Below are positions 58,678 to 59,527 of a stretch of DNA of 59,527 nt, in pieces. Source of the DNA: an uncultured Bacilli bacterium. GTDB lineage: Bacteria; Bacillota_I; Bacilli_A; RF39; UBA660. The stretch spans positions 1 to 59,527 of the forward strand of contig CANRFQ010000006.1 of the NCBI GenBank assembly GCA_947629935.1, written 5' to 3'. Below the pieces are notes generated by a model that was not told the origin of the DNA, searched no databases, and worked only from the letters and a program-made list of their open reading frames with translations. The stretch's first letter is position 1, and each line of letters begins with the position of its first letter. A program made the position numbers and the translations under genes.

Positions 58678-59442
58678 ATGGAAAATAAGATAAGGGTTCT
58701 GATTATTGATGATAATGAAAATATCATCAATATGGCTAAAGAACATTTTAGTAGTCACGCAGTAATTGATATAGTTTTAGATAGTCAAGATGGAGAAGAG
58801 GGATTTAATTTAATCAAAGACAGACAAAAAGATTATGATGTCATTGTCATGGATTTAATTCTTCCTAATAAAGAGGGACTATCAATATTAGAAGATTTAA
58901 AAAAATTAAAATTAGAAAAAAAGATTATCGTTTTAACAAGTTATAATAAAGATGATACAATTCGCAAAGTAAGTGAGTATGGTGTTAATTATTATATGTT
59001 AAAACCTTTTAATTTCACGGATTTAGAAAAAAGAATATTAGATATTTATGAAGGCGTAACACCCAAAGAAAATCTGGCCGATAAAAAAATAGAATTATCT
59101 ATTACAAAGATATTACATTCTTTAGGAGTGCCTTCGCATATAAAAGGATATCAATATATAAGAGATGGAATTTATTTAATGTATAAAGAACCTAATCTCG
59201 TTGGCGGAATTACCAAGGAGTTGTATCCGGAAATAGCCGGAAAGTATGCTACTACTTCTTCTCGCGTAGAAAGAGCTATCCGTCATGCGATTGAAATCAG
59301 TTGGAACAGAGGCGACTATGATTTAATGGAAGAAATATTTGGCCATAGTGTTGACTACGACCGTGCTAAACCAACTAATTCAGAATTTATTGCAACTGTC
59401 GCTGATAAATTAAGATTAGATGATCGCTTAATAAAATTATAG
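58678..59442 (+). CDS. spo0A: Sporulation master regulator Spo0A
   Basis: Spo0A is the phosphorylation-activated regulator that commits Firmicutes to sporulation. The 254-aa protein has an N-terminal receiver (VLIIDDNENI, phospho-Asp59 in VIVMDLILPNKEG, Thr in VLTSYN, Lys in YMLKPF). The diagnostic C-terminal DNA-binding domain follows (about 145-254: ILHSLGVPSHIKGYQYIRD, ATTSSRVERAIRHAIEISWN, KPTNSEFIATVADKLRL). SRVERAIRHAIE is the DNA-recognition helix that binds 0A boxes. SD AAGGA before ATG 58678. No spoIVB precedes it, unlike the usual spoIVB-spo0A order; tpiA does. Confidence 0.96.
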   Translation: MENKIRVLIIDDNENIINMAKEHFSSHAVIDIVLDSQDGEEGFNLIKDRQKDYDVIVMDLILPNKEGLSILEDLKKLKLEKKIIVLTSYNKDDTIRKVSEYGVNYYMLKPFNFTDLEKRILDIYEGVTPKENLADKKIELSITKILHSLGVPSHIKGYQYIRDGIYLMYKEPNLVGGITKELYPEIAGKYATTSSRVERAIRHAIEISWNRGDYDLMEEIFGHSVDYDRAKPTNSEFIATVADKLRLDDRLIKL

Positions 59443-59466
59443 AAAATAGAAATTTTCTATTTTTTT
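59439..59466 (+). terminator. Terminator after spo0A
   Basis: ATAGAAAAT, loop AGAA, ATTTTCTAT, then a further T-run. The stem overlaps the stop codon. The remaining 60 bases contain a TATAAT (59496-59501) that may belong to a gene beyond the window. Confidence 0.85.
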
Positions 59467-59527
59467 GCCAAAAAAAAGGAAATGAAGATTAAAAGTATAA
59501 TATACCTAATGTAAGGAATAAACTTAC

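Noticed and set aside
1-59527. CRISPR arrays, rRNA and tRNA genes
   Set aside because: No regularly spaced repeats, conserved rRNA blocks or cloverleaf sequences were seen by eye on either strand.

Overview
The window is about 59.5 kb of very AT-rich DNA with strong AGGAGG-type ribosome binding sites, near-consensus TTGACA/TATAAT promoters, many rho-independent terminators and the standard code. Spo0A, a SpoVD-type transpeptidase, MraY, an FtsW/SpoVE protein and a three-component CsbB/GtcA/YfhO-type glycosylation set point to an uncultured, low-GC, Gram-positive Bacillota with a peptidoglycan wall and at least ancestral sporulation. I cannot fix the order. No rRNA, tRNA, CRISPR array or intact insertion sequence was seen.

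Layout. (1) 0.1-4 kb is a minus-strand accessory block: an HD / alarmone-hydrolase-like / P-loop fusion, a uracil-DNA-glycosylase-fold protein, a frameshifted PNPOx-like relic, and a protein with the Lys and Asp signature of HhH-GPD DNA glycosylases. (2) 4-14.2 kb holds a transglutaminase-like protein, cell-wall genes (spoVD-like, mraY, ftsW/spoVE), a zinc phospholipase-like protein with a PlsC acyltransferase, and a hybrid histidine kinase followed by an HPt-receiver protein. (3) 14.5-17.1 kb looks like a small RiPP locus. A 62-aa six-cysteine peptide has its own promoter, SD and terminator. It is divergent from an RlmA/TlrB-like methyltransferase and a radical SAM/SPASM maturase. (4) 17.1-18.9 kb is decayed DNA with two broken ORF6N genes, each carrying a perfect palindrome at the same codons.

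(5) 18.9-24.2 kb holds a pyrophosphatase-family protein, an unknown protein, a short ClpC, secE-nusG and a secreted Tyr/Asn/Pro repeat protein. (6) 24.3-46 kb is a surface-glycan cluster. It has an ABC-2 glycan exporter, GT4/GT32/GT2 enzymes (several fused and duplicated), three large GT-C-like membrane proteins, two polyprenyl-phosphate GT2 enzymes, GtcA, a DUF6512-like protein and a polysaccharide deacetylase. Sugars can be loaded on undecaprenyl phosphate (CsbB-like), flipped (GtcA) and transferred outside the cell (YfhO and GtrII-like proteins), while the exporter moves preassembled polymer.

(7) 46.1-48.8 kb has an unknown small protein and Tex. (8) 48.9-54.6 kb is a compact type VIIb secretion locus: two small helical candidate substrates under a perfect consensus promoter, then EssC and the ubiquitin-like EsaB/YukD, with no EssA, EssB or EsaA. 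(9) 54.7-59.5 kb has asnB, a divergent pgk overlapping tpiA, and spo0A.

The best candidates for undescribed biology are the six-cysteine peptide locus and the stripped-down type VII locus. Cis-elements worth testing are a hairpin that buries the ftsW SD, a hairpin between the SD and start of the methyltransferase, and a palindromic in-frame insertion in pgk.
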